Origin: Gloeopeniophorella convolvens
Lineage: Eukaryota > Basidiomycota > Agaricomycetes > Russulales
Assembly: GCA_022496205.1 (NCBI GenBank)
Contig: WTXD01000014.1
Span: 372,001-436,000, forward strand
Length of the DNA stretch: 64,000 bases
Direction of reading: 5' to 3'
Shown: positions 1 through 13,136 of the stretch, piece after piece
Position numbering within the stretch: position 1 is the first letter of the stretch
Layout: each line of letters begins with the position of its first letter
Translations under genes and position numbers: made by a program
Notes under the pieces: generated by a model
What the model was told of the DNA's origin: nothing
Seen by the model: only the letters and a program-made list of their open reading frames with translations
The model's database searches: none

Positions 1-1620
1 GGATGGTCGCATACCGAACGGGGGTAGAAAGTTGCAATCTCCGAACTATGGGATCGACGAGGGAGATGGCTCAGCAGACGAATGCAGACAGCATGAACTC
101 GGAGCGATATATAACTCCTAGTGATTTAGCATTCCAAAGCGAAGAAGCGACGTGACCAGTACTGAGCGTCCTATTACTTCGGCGGGGCCATGTCCCTTTC
201 TGTTGGAAAGTTAGACCATTCGATGCCACCCGCGCTGGCACTCGCGCTCCGCTTCATCCTACGCCGTCCTGGGTGTTCACTTCTGCTGGAAGCGTTTCAG
301 CCAGAGGCAAGGGTCTCGATTTCCAGATCGGCCCAGGGGACAGCGCGGTTCATCGAGCTGTCACACAGCTGATGAGCTGCACAGATCCGATCTCTGTGCT
401 GCGTCGCGGGAGAGTAAAATCCCAAGGTTCGCTTCCAACTTTGTCCGAGAAGTGCTGGGCCAGCTACACCGCCGAAGAAGACGTCACAAAGGTCGCGGAC
501 TTGGGTCGTCGACTGTGACAACCTGGCCACGAGCCCGTAGCCTGAGAAACGCCGACTGTGGAATATACCAATTAGCCCCACGGGTATGGGCATCGCGCCT
601 ATGTTTATAGCATCCGTAAAAGGTTGTTGCATAGCGGCACGGTCGCGATTGCGAAGGCCGCATCGATACCACAAGACAAGGTAAATCGATCTGAGATGAA
701 ATGAGCCTAGCATGACGCTGAGAGCCGCCTGGCCTGCCTTGTTGAAAAGAGTAGACGAGACAATGAAAGTTGTGCTAACGGACGTGTTTGATCAGCCACT
801 GGTCAGAAGAAGTTAAAGGATTATGCGCGCCTTCGGGTTCTGGAGGTGAGGCGCCCCTCACACTGCAGTGCATAGCACGCTGCGTTGTTTGAAGTGGCCA
901 GTGCAGGTACATTTATCCCAGATCGATAGATCAAGAAAGAAGGGAGCCACTGCTTCTAAGTCAAGATGTCATGAAGCCCGAAACGCGTTCTTTTGGAGTA
1001 CACTCAATCAGTTCTAGAAGCATCCACACGGATTCAGATGCCTGGAACCAGCAAGGCGCAGGCACCGGTGATACATGTTGAAGTAAGTAGTCCGCGAGCC
1101 GCCACAGTAACACGACCTGCCAATGCATGACCGGGTAACCGGCTTCGAACCGGAGATTGGTTTGACGCGACACTGGAGGGCGCCTGCTACGAGGCTGCTT
1201 AGGTGCGGACGACAGGGCCTGGAGCTGGAGCCTGGCAGCACAACCGTGGTTGTCACGAGTGATGGAAGCAGCGCCACGGTGTGAAGGACGAGAGCACAGA
1301 ACCTGGTTGGGATCTGCGAGCCTCGTGGCGATTTCTCAAGGACGTCAAAGTTGGACGTCAATGTGGTGGATCATGGATCCCAGAAAGAGAATCCGAACGA
1401 GGAGCGTTCCAGAGAAGGACTCAGGACGCGGAAGGTCGGAACGATTTACGCATCCGAGGGTCTCCGGAGTCCGAGGGTCGAGCGATCGAATTGTGGCGCA
1501 CGGGCCGCATGGGATAATGCTTACATATTGTAATTTGGACGAAAAAGAACCTCGAGTTGGCCGATGATGACGTAAGAAAGATATCCGCGGCGCGTCGCGT
1601 CGGAGAAATTTCAAGACTCG
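1..1620. other. No recognisable gene; upstream region of PWP2
   Basis: Only short open frames occur on either strand here, and none reads like a known domain or shows consistent splice signals. The longest antisense frame (1345-2220, minus) runs opposite the first PWP2 exons and looks like a shadow. The last few hundred bases presumably hold the PWP2 promoter. I see no tRNA and no repeat. A gene truncated at the left edge cannot be excluded. Confidence 0.5.
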
Positions 1621-4565
1621 ATGAAGGCCAACTTCAAGGTAAGATTCGCTTTGGCGGAGTCGTTCCAGCGCACTTCTCACCTCAAACTCGCAGTTTTCCA
1701 ACCTATGTGGCACCGTGTATAGGCAGGGTAACATCGTCTTTACCCCCGATGGCAACTCCGTGCTCAGCCCTGTTGGCAACAGAGTCTCCGTCTTTGACTT
1801 GGTGAAGTAGGTTGTGCTCTCTGGCTGCCCTATATTAGTGCACGACGGACTCACTTTCCTCCCCAGCAACAAGTCCTTCACTTTTGCCTTCCAAAATCGC
1901 AAGAACATCTCTACAATTGCCCTGAGTCCTGATGGGAACGTCTTGATCAGCGTCGACGACGGTACGAGGCCGTCTTCCTTGCGTTTCGCCCCCGCTGACG
2001 ATTCATTGTAGATGGGAGGGCTCTCATGGTCAACTTTCGCCGGGGCGTGGTTCTTCACCATTTCAACTTCAAAAAGCCCGTCAGGGCTATCAAGTTCTCC
2101 CCCGACGGTTCCTTCATAGCTGTTACCCATGGGTCCCATGTGCAGGTCTGGAGGACGCCCAACCATCTCGTCCGCGAGTTCGCGCCGTTTAATTTGCACC
2201 GCACGTATACGGGCCATCACGACGATGTCCTTAGCATCGAGTGGTCACCGGACTCAAAGTGAGTCTTGATGGTGTTCTTCGCCTCAAGCGCTCTGACACG
2301 CAGATCACCGCGTCAGATGCTTCATTACCACATCTAAAGATATGACTGCAAGACTGTACACTCTAGATCCTACAGAGGGCTTCCGGACAAAGACATTCGC
2401 TGGGCACAAGGATACGGTGCTCAACGCGTACTTTTCTTCAGACTCAAATTCTGTGAGTTTCTGGATTCGGACCCTGGGTCCATGTACTCAACTTCGCCTT
2501 CTATCAGGTTTATACAATCAGCCGAGACGGCGTTGTATTCGTCTGGAAAGCCAAGCCGTCGGAGTCGCCTCTCTCCGACGACGAGGATCAGGGGCCTGTT
2601 GCATCGACATCCCGAGATCCTCTGATTGCCCATGTCCGTTGGGGAATTCATCAACGTCACTACTTCAACCAGCCGAACACGAAGGTCGTCTGCAGCACTT
2701 TCCACAAAGCCTCAGGACTCCTCATTGTTGGCTTCTCATCAGGAGTCTTCGGTCTCTGGGAGCTGCCCGCGTTCACGAACGTGCACACCCTAAGTATCTC
2801 TCAAGAAAAGATATCCTCTGTTGCTGTCAACGCTTCCGGGGAGTGGCTGGCGTTTGGCGCGCGCAAGCTGGGGCAGCTCCTGGTTTGGGAGTGGCAGTCA
2901 GAGTCGTACATTCTCAAGCAGCAGGGCCACTTCTTCGACGTGAACACCCTGGCCTACTCCCCTGATGGCCAATATATTGCAACGGGAGGCGACGATGGCA
3001 AAGTCAAGTTGTGGAATACCCGCTCCGGCTTCTGCGTCATCACCTTTTCCCAGCACACTGCGTCAGTATCCGCTGTCCGATTCGCGTCGCAGGGCCAGGT
3101 CTTATTCTCCGCTTCATTGGACGGGACCGTGCGAGCCTTCGACTTGATCCGGTATCGCAACTTCCGGACCTTTACCTCCCCATCACCAGTGCAGTTTTCG
3201 TGCCTGGCAGTCGATCCCAGTGGAGAAGTCATCACGGCCGGCTCGAGCGACTCGTTCGAGGTTTTCCTGTGGTCAGTCCAGACTGGGAAGCTCCTGGACA
3301 TTCTTTCCGGTCACGAAGGACCTATCAGCTCGCTGGCCTTCTCGCCCATAACAAACGTTCTAGCCAGTGGATCCTGGGACAAGAGTGTGCGGGTGTGGAA
3401 CGTGTTTGGCCGCTCGCATGCTGTGGAGCCGTTCCAGCTCAACGCAGACGTCCTTTCCATTGCGTTTCGGCCGGACGGCCAGGAGCTCGTGGTGTCCACG
3501 CTCGACGGGCAGCTCACGTTCTTCTCCACCAGTCTCTCCAAACAGACGAACGTAATCGAGGGCAGGAAAGACATCTCTGGCGGTCGCAAGGCCGATGATC
3601 GCGTCGCTGCGGCCAACAGCGCGTCCAGCAAAGCGTTCACCAGTGTCGCCTGGAGTGCAGACGGGTCGTGTGTCCTTGCGGGGGGCAACAGCAAGTACGT
3701 CGCACTGTACGATGCACGCGAGGGCGTGCTGGTCTACCGCTGGCAAATCTCCGAAAACCTGTCGCTCGATGGCACCGAGGAGTTCCTTGACAGTCGGCGC
3801 ATGACGGAGGCGGGCAATGTCGACTTGATCGACGACCGCGGCGAGGAGAGCGACCTTGAGGACAGGATGGATGTTAGTTTGCCCGGCGCACAGCGCGGGG
3901 ACCTCTCGAAGCGTCGATACAAGCAGGAGGCTCGCACGAAGTGCATCCAGTTTTCCCCAACGGGTCTCGCATGGGCGGCGGCGTCAACAGAAGGCTTGCT
4001 CATCTACTCGGTCGATGACGGCATAGCGTTCGACCCATTCGACCTCTCCATCGAAATCACCCCACAATCTGTCCTCGAGACGCTGCAGAAGCGATCCTAC
4101 CTGCAAGCGTTGGTCATGGCCTTCCGCCTGAACGAACGCCCAGTCATCAACCGGGTGTACGAAGATATCCCATACGACGAGATCAAGCTGGTTGCACGGC
4201 AGCTGCCAACTACTTATGTCCCGCGTCTGCTGGGCGTCGCCGCGGAACTACTGGAGCGGGGCCCCAGACTAGAATGGGGTCTCCGGTGGGTGCGAGAGGT
4301 ATTGAGCGCGCACGGGCGTTGGATACGGGAACGGAGCGTGGAACTTGCGAGCGTCTTGCGAGAAGTCAAACGCGCCGTGAGCGGCTTCGAAGGCATCGTG
4401 GCAAAACTGTGAGCCAGCTTCTTACCACCTTTTTCCTCGCCGCATCGGCTCACCTCATTCCGCAGGTGCGACGAGAACACTGCGGTGCTGGCATACCTCA
4501 TTGACCAATCAAAAGCGAAAGAAGATGCCGAGAATAAAATGGAGGTTGACAACGAAGAATCATGA
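1621..4565 (+). CDS. PWP2: PWP2: WD40 protein of the U3 snoRNP/SSU processome (UtpB)
   Basis: Periodic tryptophan protein 2 is a nucleolar WD40 scaffold of the UtpB subcomplex, needed for early 18S rRNA processing. Seven exons can be placed: 1621-1638, 1694-1806, 1867-1961, 2012-2258, 2317-2452, 2508-4408 and 4466-4565, all with GT..AG borders. They sum to 2610 nt, giving 869 residues plus stop, a normal length for the family. The N-terminus MKANFK-FSNLCGTVYRQGN and the segment NNKSFTF match the start of yeast Pwp2 closely, which fixes the tiny first exon. WD repeats follow in order, for example FSPDGSFIAV, YSPDGQYIATGGDDGKVKLW and LASGSWDKSVRVWN. The Utp12-type C-terminal helical region starts near QSVLETLQKRSYLQALVMAF. 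The acidic tail is encoded by the last exon. Confidence 0.96.
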
Positions 4566-5880
4566 TCACGATGACATGGCCCGGTTCTCATAGTAGGCCT
4601 TCCCGTATGATGTTCCATTGGCATTCCACCCATTCTTCATCGCTGAGCCGGGTTGTTTCGTTCTGGGTATTTCCTTGTTCTCCACTGTTGTTTACCCCCG
4701 TCGAGCACGATTCGGTAATGAAAACAAAAGCACAGCTTGCATCATACCATCTGCGGCCTTCGACCGTACTGAAAACCTCACATTGTCCACGCCGGCAAGT
4801 TGCGGGGTCATGGTAGAACTCAACATTGAATCTCAATTCCAGGTGCATCTCTGTCACCAGGGTCTGGACCGCGGGAATCTGCTCTTTAGGACAAACCGAA
4901 AGTTGTCTCGCAGGGCTAGGCAACCTTCAGGCCGAGATAGTCAGGCTTGATGCTGCCTTATGAGGCGCGACCTGACAGCAACTCCAAGGCACAACTATGA
5001 TAGACATCTAGGTTATGTAACGATCCAGCATGGGAGAGCGTGAGCGTTCAAAAGAACTACTCCAGAGACGCCTCTGAGTTGACTGTTTCGCAGCGAGAAG
5101 CACCGGCCGGGCTTGGGCCGGGCCGTCTCTGGGGAGATCGAAACCGAAGCAGGTGATGAATGGCACCATACAGAGATGCTACAGAGATGCTCAAGTGAAG
5201 ACTATATATGCGCAAGAGGCAGCAGGGGAACATTCCGTGCTGAGAAGGTGGCTCGAAGTTGTCCAAGACGCAGTCCACACCAGTGCGGCGAAAAGCAAAG
5301 ACAAATGGGGGAGTCGGAACCGGTACTTACCGGGTGCCATCTTATGTCACCAGGTCGCGGTTGTCTCCAGCCGAGGTAATGAGGACCCCCGGGTTGCGGC
5401 TTGACGCTCATGACAATGCGACGCGCGCCGCGGTCGCGACAGGCTACCTTCCGTCGATATCTCATCTGGCAGCCAAACGCGGTTGCGCAATGTCCGTTGT
5501 CCGCCGGATCGCTTGAAATGGGCCCCGACGCGCCATCTTGGGCCAGCGCACGTAGTGCGGAAGCAGATCGAAGGCGCGTGTAATGGGTGGCATGTACACA
5601 CTTGGACAATGCATGCCTAAGACGCTGGTGGAGCTGACAGAGAAGCGAGTAGCAAGGAAGCATCTTAAAGTCCCTGGACCTGGAAGGCTATTTTCTGGCG
5701 CAGGTCGGCAACGCGACTTCCTAAAAGATGAGGTGAGGAGGTGCCCGCGCGGTACGAGGCAAACCCTCCCCCGAATCAATGCCATGCAAAGACATGGCGA
5801 AGGAATATTCCTCCCGCTCTATTCCCGGGATTCCAGGGCCCTCGTCGGCCCCTTCCTAATTGACGCGCCTCCTGCAGCCT
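4566..5880. other. Gene-poor stretch between PWP2 and the membrane-protein gene
   Basis: No confident gene. A minus-strand frame at about 4589-4923 encodes a short cysteine-containing peptide (motifs YHDPATCRRGQCEVFS and WYDASCAFVF) but has no visible signal peptide or splice partner. The other short frames show no domain. The right end leads into the promoter of the next gene. Confidence 0.4.
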
Positions 5881-5884
5881 CTTT

Positions 5885-5890
5885 TATAAA
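5885..5890 (+). promoter_or_regulatory. TATA box of the membrane-protein gene
   Basis: TATAAA lies 81-86 nt before the ATG at 5971 and is followed by a C/T-rich tract that includes a run of about twelve C. This is the usual fungal layout of a TATA box, then a pyrimidine-rich initiator, then the start codon. Confidence 0.6.
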
Positions 5891-5970
5891 TCGGCGGGGC
5901 GCCTCTCCACTCCCCCCCCCCCTCCTCCACCTCTGCCCTTTCTTCCTTAGCGCACCGCCATCTCGGAAGG

Positions 5971-7609
5971 ATGGTCGACTGGAACTCGCCTCAAGAATTG
6001 GCTATCGACGCCCGTACGTTTTTGCATCCATCCTCTACGCGCACACTCACTCGTCAATATAGAGGCTTTCTCCAACCTCATCCATGTCCTTTTCGGTCTT
6101 TATCTGTATGTCTCTTCATCCGAGCGCCCATCTCGCTTGCGTGTCGATCTTGCCCTCCCAGCTGGGAATACTGCATTTCGGTCTCCTTTGACTATGCATT
6201 CCTCACCGGAAAGCGCAAGTTTCGCTGGCCCTTGGTATGTTCTGCCCCCATATCTCTTTGTTCGTACGCTTATATGTGTCGAAAGACGTTCTATTTTATC
6301 GGTCGCTACTGCCTCCTTGCGGCCTTGATTGGCATGTAGGTTGTCCACTTGCTCCGATGCTATGCGTCCATCAATAACACCTGCCAGTATAATTGCGCTC
6401 AACGTCCATTCGTGAGAGGACCTGCGCGTGATCTCTGGATCACTCGTTGACGATTGCTATACAGGAAGCTGAATTGCCAGGGACTGTACACCTTCAATCA
6501 GGTATTTCGTTTTGACACCCTTAAGGTCACCGTGTCAGCCACTGAGCGCTTACTAGTGCATGGGCAACATCGCCATAGGGATGGCTAGCGTTAATCTCTC
6601 CCTTCGGACGTAAGCAGGCTTTGATTGACAACGTGCCTAGTTTGGCTTATTGACATATAGGATGGCCGTATGGGGCCAAAAGTGGTACATCGTCGGGCCT
6701 CTTGTCGCGATCAGTCTTGGACATTGGTCACTGCTGCTCCATGGCATTCTGTTGACAGCGACGTTTATCCCTGGTCAGGGATGCGTCATTACATCGACGG
6801 ACAGCAAGCTCCTGTCTGCCACGTTCATCTACAGCATGACCTTCGACTTTATTGTCCTGCTTCTGACGGCATTCAAACTCGCGCGCCCCTCTGGCGGCAA
6901 AAGCCAGCTTGTCAACATGATATTCGCAGATGGCCTGTACTACTTTGTCATCGCGTATGTCTCTGGGTTAACCTCCTCTCCCTCGGTGGCCGCTGAACTC
7001 CATTCTTCCGCAGGTTTTTGTCTAACCTAGTTGCTACTGTACGTGAAACGCCCTGATCCCAGTCGCGCGGCGCATCAGATGCTCTGCACAGGTGTTTATG
7101 ACTCTCAACTTGAACGCAGTGATGTCTATCATTGCAAACGTTCCAGCGGCAATTGCTTCCACCGTGCGTCCATTATTCGTTGATTTTTTCCGGAATTTCT
7201 CACGTTCAATCGCTCAGATCGTGGCTTCGCGCGTAGTTCGCCGTTTGGCCAACTACTCAACGACTGGCGCTGAGAAGTTTGCGTACGTCGTATACTGGTT
7301 CCTCATTCCGGCGATTGTCAACTTTGTCATAGCTCCACGGTCAATGGCTCCTCTGGATTTCGCAGTCACGGCCAGCCAAGTGTTGCTCCTCAGTTTGCCT
7401 ACTCGAAGCAGCAACCAGGAGTGCACGTCCAGGTCGGTACATACGCCTATTTCTAGTGTATATATATCTTACCCTCTTCTCATTAGATGAATACATTCTC
7501 AGAGCCTATGACGTATGACGCGGAGGGACACATTATCAAGTCAGGTGACCTTGATCCCGAAGCACAGCAGATCAGCGATGAGTTCAAGCACCCATCATAT
7601 CCGGGCTAA
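5971..7609 (+). CDS. Multi-pass membrane protein of unknown function
   Basis: The protein starts MVDWNSPQELAIDAQAFSNL (exon 1 is 5971-6013) and is spread over many small exons. Later pieces read IHVLFGLYLWEYCISVSFDY, GKRKFRWPL, TFYFIGRYCLLAALIG, LNCQGLYTFNQCMGN and MAVWGQKWYIVGPLVAISLG. The third to fifth exons carry hydrophobic helices, and in all about seven membrane segments can be seen. The polar tail ends SDEFKHPSYPG. I recognise the MVDW...GKRKFRWP pattern from uncharacterised basidiomycete membrane proteins. No catalytic motif is visible and no function is proposed. Some exon borders between 6300 and 6650 and near 7170-7440 are approximate. Confidence 0.8.
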
Positions 7610-8112
7610 AGCTGAAGGGCCTGGGCTGGGCCTGGGCACATCTTTCTTGTGTTGCGTCCGCAGTTACGCTGTGCCACCTCCATCCATGCTCTTTGTTCGC
7701 ACTACCCTCTCGTAGCCTCTCCATCATTTTCGTCTTCGTGTCCCAATACACTGCCATTCTTTTCGAGGAGTTTGTCGGCACTTTGAGGATGTGGACGGCG
7801 CTATGTAATACCGGTTTCATCAAAGTTCTATCGTTTCCCGGTCCCCGTATGGCGCCCTGCACTCTCATGCCATACATAAGTAGAGTACGTAAGTATTCGA
7901 GTCCAATCAGAATAGGGAAAGGATACTCGCGCTCGGTTTGGCTCGCGCTGCGATTTCAATTGTGGGAATCAGTCCTTCTAACAACTCTCATCTGGTGTAA
8001 GGCACCTCGCTCGAAACTTGTAGGTGTCGCTAAGTGCCCGTGTGATTCACCCCTGACTGACTTTTCTAATCTGACAGTCCATCACATCACGCCGGAGCAC
8101 ATCTGTTAACCC
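7610..8112. other. Intergenic, no gene seen
   Basis: This holds the 3' flank of the membrane-protein gene and the presumed promoter of the epoxide hydrolase. The longest plus-strand frame here begins at TTG, has no domain signature and is not called. Confidence 0.5.
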
Positions 8113-9312
8113 ATGTCAGGGACAACTATCTGGGGCCTCCCATCTGCCATCCGTTCTCGAACTCTGCAGGTCAATGATCTGAATCTACACGTCTTGGAAG
8201 CAGGCGAATCCCCAAATCCATTGATCCTGCTGCTGCATGGATTCCCGGAGCTGTCGTACTCGTGGCGCAAGGTCATCATTCCGCTCGCCGATGCAGGGTA
8301 CTACGTCGTCGCGCCTGACCAGCGCGGCTATGGGCGTACAACCCCGATCTCAGGCTCTGGTCCAGAGGCCCAGCCCATCCGCTTCGAGGAGGACCCCGCG
8401 CCTTATCGGATGTTCAACGTCCTGCGGGACGCCATCGCGCTCGTGCACGCCCTGGGCCGCACGGTCGTGCATGCGGTGGTGGGCCACGACTTTGGCTCAC
8501 CGGTCGCAGGGTTCTGCGCTCTAGTGCGGCCTGATATGTTCCAGCGCGTCGTGCTGATGAGCGCGCCCTTTACCGGCGCGCCATCGTACCCCGTCGCGGG
8601 GCATTGGCCCACGCCGCCGAGCCTGGCGGATCTCATCTCGCGCATCCGGACAGGCCTCGGCGCGCTGGACCCAGCGCGGAAGCACTACACGCTGTACTTC
8701 TCGTCGGATGCTGCGAACCGGGACATGCGCACGGCGCTGGCGGACACGGAGCAGCTGCGCGCGTTCTTGCGCGCCTATTACCACGTCAAGAGCGCCGATT
8801 GGGCCATCAATCAGCCCCGCGAGCTGGTGGCGCCGTCGGCGGAGGCGCTCGCCGTGTTGCCCGAGTACTATATCATGCGCCGCGAGGCGACGATGCCGGA
8901 GACGGTGCTGCGCGCGGCGGGCGCGGACACGCCCGAGGCGCTCGCCGCGGGGGAGCGGTGGCTGCCGGCAGAGGAGCTGGGCGTGTACGTGGACGAGTTC
9001 TGGCGAACGGGCTTCCAGGGCGGGCTGAACTGGTACCGGGGCACGACGGACGAGAGCGGGCGGCTCGGCGCGGACCTGCTGGTGTTCTCCGGGCGGCGCG
9101 TCGAGGTGCCCGCACTGTTCGTCGCGGGCGCACAGGACTGGGGTATGTGGCAGCAGCCCGGGGCGGTGGACCGCATGCGCGCGGTGTGCGCGCGGATGGG
9201 GCCGGGGCCGCAGGGCGTCGTAGTGGTGCAGGGCGCGGGGCACTGGGTGCAGCAGGAGCAGCCGGACGCGGTCGTGAGGTGCCTGCTGGGGTTCTTTGCG
9301 GCGGAAGCATGA
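8113..9312 (+). CDS. Soluble epoxide hydrolase (alpha/beta hydrolase), intronless
   Basis: One uninterrupted 399-residue frame from ATG 8113. It has the epoxide hydrolase layout: HGFPE (42-46) for the oxyanion hole, the nucleophile motif GHDFGS with Asp126, a lid region whose GLNWYRG (Tyr308) can supply the ring-opening tyrosine, the acid Asp342 in AGAQDWGMW, and His377 in GAGHWVQ. In this family the Asp nucleophile forms an ester with the epoxide, water hydrolyses it and a vicinal diol is released. Substrates in fungi range from fatty-acid epoxides to xenobiotics. No signal peptide is seen, so it is probably cytosolic. It is unusual here for having no intron, and its second half is very GC-rich. 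A haloalkane dehalogenase is less likely because of the HGFPE and lid-tyrosine pattern. Confidence 0.93.
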   Translation: MSGTTIWGLPSAIRSRTLQVNDLNLHVLEAGESPNPLILLLHGFPELSYSWRKVIIPLADAGYYVVAPDQRGYGRTTPISGSGPEAQPIRFEEDPAPYRMFNVLRDAIALVHALGRTVVHAVVGHDFGSPVAGFCALVRPDMFQRVVLMSAPFTGAPSYPVAGHWPTPPSLADLISRIRTGLGALDPARKHYTLYFSSDAANRDMRTALADTEQLRAFLRAYYHVKSADWAINQPRELVAPSAEALAVLPEYYIMRREATMPETVLRAAGADTPEALAAGERWLPAEELGVYVDEFWRTGFQGGLNWYRGTTDESGRLGADLLVFSGRRVEVPALFVAGAQDWGMWQQPGAVDRMRAVCARMGPGPQGVVVVQGAGHWVQQEQPDAVVRCLLGFFAAEA

Positions 9313-10283
9313 CGCGCCTCGCGCTGTGCATACCACTGTCCGTTTACTTCACTCGGCTCGGGCTTACGAGTGGCGGCGCAGAGGCGAGTGGGCGGCGTTA
9401 GGGACGCGACCGGCGAACGTACAGCGGGGCAAGTACATGTATGTACACAATAAGGGAGGTCTAGTCCAGTTTTGTGAGGAGCGGCGCATCTGGCGCCAGT
9501 CGCAGCCCTTGATGCCAGAAGCAGAAGGCCTCAATACAGTAGACCAGGGTCGGTGGAGAGAACCCCGGGAGGAGAAAAGGTGCGAGATGCAAGGCGAGAT
9601 GTACAAGGCGCGCGTTCTGTGGTCGCGGTGGTCACTCGGAAGCACAGGTCTATTTTGATGAGAGGTGGGCGAAACAGGCCGACGTGAGGACCTGCGGTGC
9701 GATGACGCGTATGCACGCGCAGGGCAAGGCCGCAATCGACGGGGAGAAGCTCGGGCAGAGGGCCGTGCTGGTAGCAACACGCGGAAGCTGTGTGCAGGCA
9801 GTGACTCGTGAGCGTGCCGTTGAGGATCGCCAGCCTTCGCCAGCCCCGACGGGATGAGCTTGACATCAGGCGGACGAATCCTGCCGCGCCGAAGTACCCG
9901 ACCAGTGGGCTCGAGCCTCGGGCGGTGCCGTTTGCAAATTTGCTGCCAGTTGGACGGCAGATCCAAGACAGAGAGACAGCAGGCCACAGATCTCTACCAG
10001 AGCGGTTGGATAGATGGACAGCGCTAGCAACGTGGGCTGAGCGCACCGCCCTCGGTTGCGGGAGTTTCGGCATCATCGCCCTGGGCGGCGGCGGGCGAGG
10101 CGGTGTGGGCTGTTGTCTCGGCGCTAGCGCTGATTCGTCCTTTCATTTGTCCTGATCTTTCGAATTTGGGCCTGTTTTGGTCTGGTCGATTAACACTTTA
10201 AATATCCTCCTCCATCGCAAAGCTTATCACCTCGTCCTTCAACTCCCTCCCATCTCTACCTCCACTACCACTTTATCTCCATC
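9313..10283. other. Intergenic with GFA1 promoter
   Basis: No gene is seen. Overlapping minus-strand frames at 9364-10076 are proline/arginine/serine-rich and look like shadows of GC-rich DNA. The last 90 nt carry an AT-rich block (CTTTAAATAT, about 10195) followed by a long C/T-rich tract up to ATG 10284, as expected for a strongly expressed fungal gene. Confidence 0.5.

Positions 10284-13136
<2,853 letters not shown>

Noticed and set aside
1345..2220. Long antisense frame (291 codons) over the start of PWP2
   Set aside because: It runs opposite confirmed PWP2 exons and shows no domain; a shadow frame.
8521..9336. Long minus-strand and alternative plus-strand frames over the epoxide hydrolase
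   Set aside because: The high GC content removes stop codons in all frames; the products are Arg/Ala/Pro-rich without motifs, while the hydrolase frame has a full catalytic set.
9364..10076. Overlapping minus-strand frames between the epoxide hydrolase and GFA1
   Set aside because: Low-complexity Arg/Pro/Ser content, no conserved motif, and position in a promoter region.
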